A stretch of DNA of 64,000 nt from Neoasaia chiangmaiensis (lineage in GTDB: Bacteria > Pseudomonadota > Alphaproteobacteria > Acetobacterales > Acetobacteraceae), in assembly GCF_002005465.1 (NCBI RefSeq), contig NZ_CP014691.1, positions 1,426,001-1,490,000 of the forward strand, written 5' to 3'. Shown in pieces: positions 63,826 through 64,000 of the stretch (the first letter of the stretch is position 1; each line of letters begins with the position of its first letter). The position numbers were made by a program, and so were the translations under genes. The notes below the pieces were generated by a model, which was given only the letters and a program-made list of their open reading frames with translations, did no database searches and was not told the DNA's origin.

Positions 63826-64000
63826 GTGGCTACCTCTTCGAGTTCCACCGGTGACATGCATGCCGATGTCGTCGTTGTCGGCACCGGTGTCGTCGGTGCC
63901 ATGATCGCGCATCAGATGGCGCAACAGGGCCACTCCGTCATCATGCTCGAAGCGGGGCTGCGACGCCCGCGCGGCGAATTCGTCGAACGCTGGCGCGACA
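63826..64000 (+). CDS. GMC-type FAD dehydrogenase large subunit (3' end outside window)
   Basis: Only 58 codons are inside the window. GTG at 63826 directly follows the previous stop; an ATG at 63856 is an alternative. HADVVVVGTGVVGAMIAHQMAQQGHSVIMLEAG carries the G-x-G-x2-G FAD-binding motif of GMC oxidoreductases such as gluconate 2-, sorbitol or fructose dehydrogenases. Which sugar cannot be told from this fragment. Confidence 0.85.
   Translation, partial: MATSSSSTGDMHADVVVVGTGVVGAMIAHQMAQQGHSVIMLEAGLRRPRGEFVERWRD

Overview
The window looks like chromosomal DNA of an acetic acid bacterium (Acetobacteraceae, Alphaproteobacteria). The evidence is a GC-rich base composition, a PQQ/haem alcohol dehydrogenase pair (adhA-adhB) at 58.4-62.1 kb, the start of a Tat-exported GMC-type membrane dehydrogenase cluster at the right edge, a Hint-domain surface protein of a type I associate with this family, and a four-cysteine FNR regulator. 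Genus was not resolved. Everything here comes from reading the sequence; no database search was run.

Layout. 0-9.7 kb: ompW (cut by the left edge) and fnr diverge around an FNR-like box; a TetR regulator diverges from a membrane protein across twin palindromic operators; then a SemiSWEET transporter, panC, a PduO-type cobalamin adenosyltransferase, small envelope proteins, a thioredoxin-like protein overlapping a Crp-type regulator, and an OPT transporter. 9.7-13.5 kb: flavin reductase, a LapA-like protein, pyrF-trpF, and tRNA-Ser(GGA) followed by scrap of two unrelated insertion sequences. 13.5-20 kb: a large TonB receptor, then a DoxX / wrbA-remnant / LysR / pirin group.

20-26.6 kb is the most interesting stretch: an envelope-stress locus. 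pspF (sigma54 activator) diverges from pspA and pspB. These are followed by two exported proteins with beta-repeat heads and proline-rich stalks in place of a recognisable pspC, and then by mlaE-mlaF lipid-transport genes on the same strand. A candidate -24/-12 promoter lies just upstream of pspA.

26.7-37.9 kb: sugar-phosphate isomerase-like protein, UDP-glucose dehydrogenase, a soluble HWE-type histidine kinase, a DcaP-like porin, a Bcr/CflA exporter, a 2OG-Fe(II) oxygenase, asd and hemH. 38-42 kb is an accessory patch: a strong terminator with no gene in front of it, a phage-like trio (small membrane protein, papain-like protein, lipoprotein), an SRAP homologue that has lost its catalytic cysteine, and several very small ORFs. 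42-45.7 kb is an AT-richer island with a GQVW-type hypothetical protein and the Hint-domain protein, bounded by tRNA-Pro(CGG). 45.7-57.8 kb: LOG hydrolase, MFS transporter, dinB, a ribose-type ABC importer (ATPase, permease, binding protein), serine dehydratase, NUDIX hydrolase, YnfA, and a divergent LysR/SDR pair. 58.3-64 kb: periplasmic respiratory dehydrogenases (adhA-adhB, and the HbpS-like / small-subunit / GMC cluster) that feed electrons from sugars and alcohols to the quinone pool.
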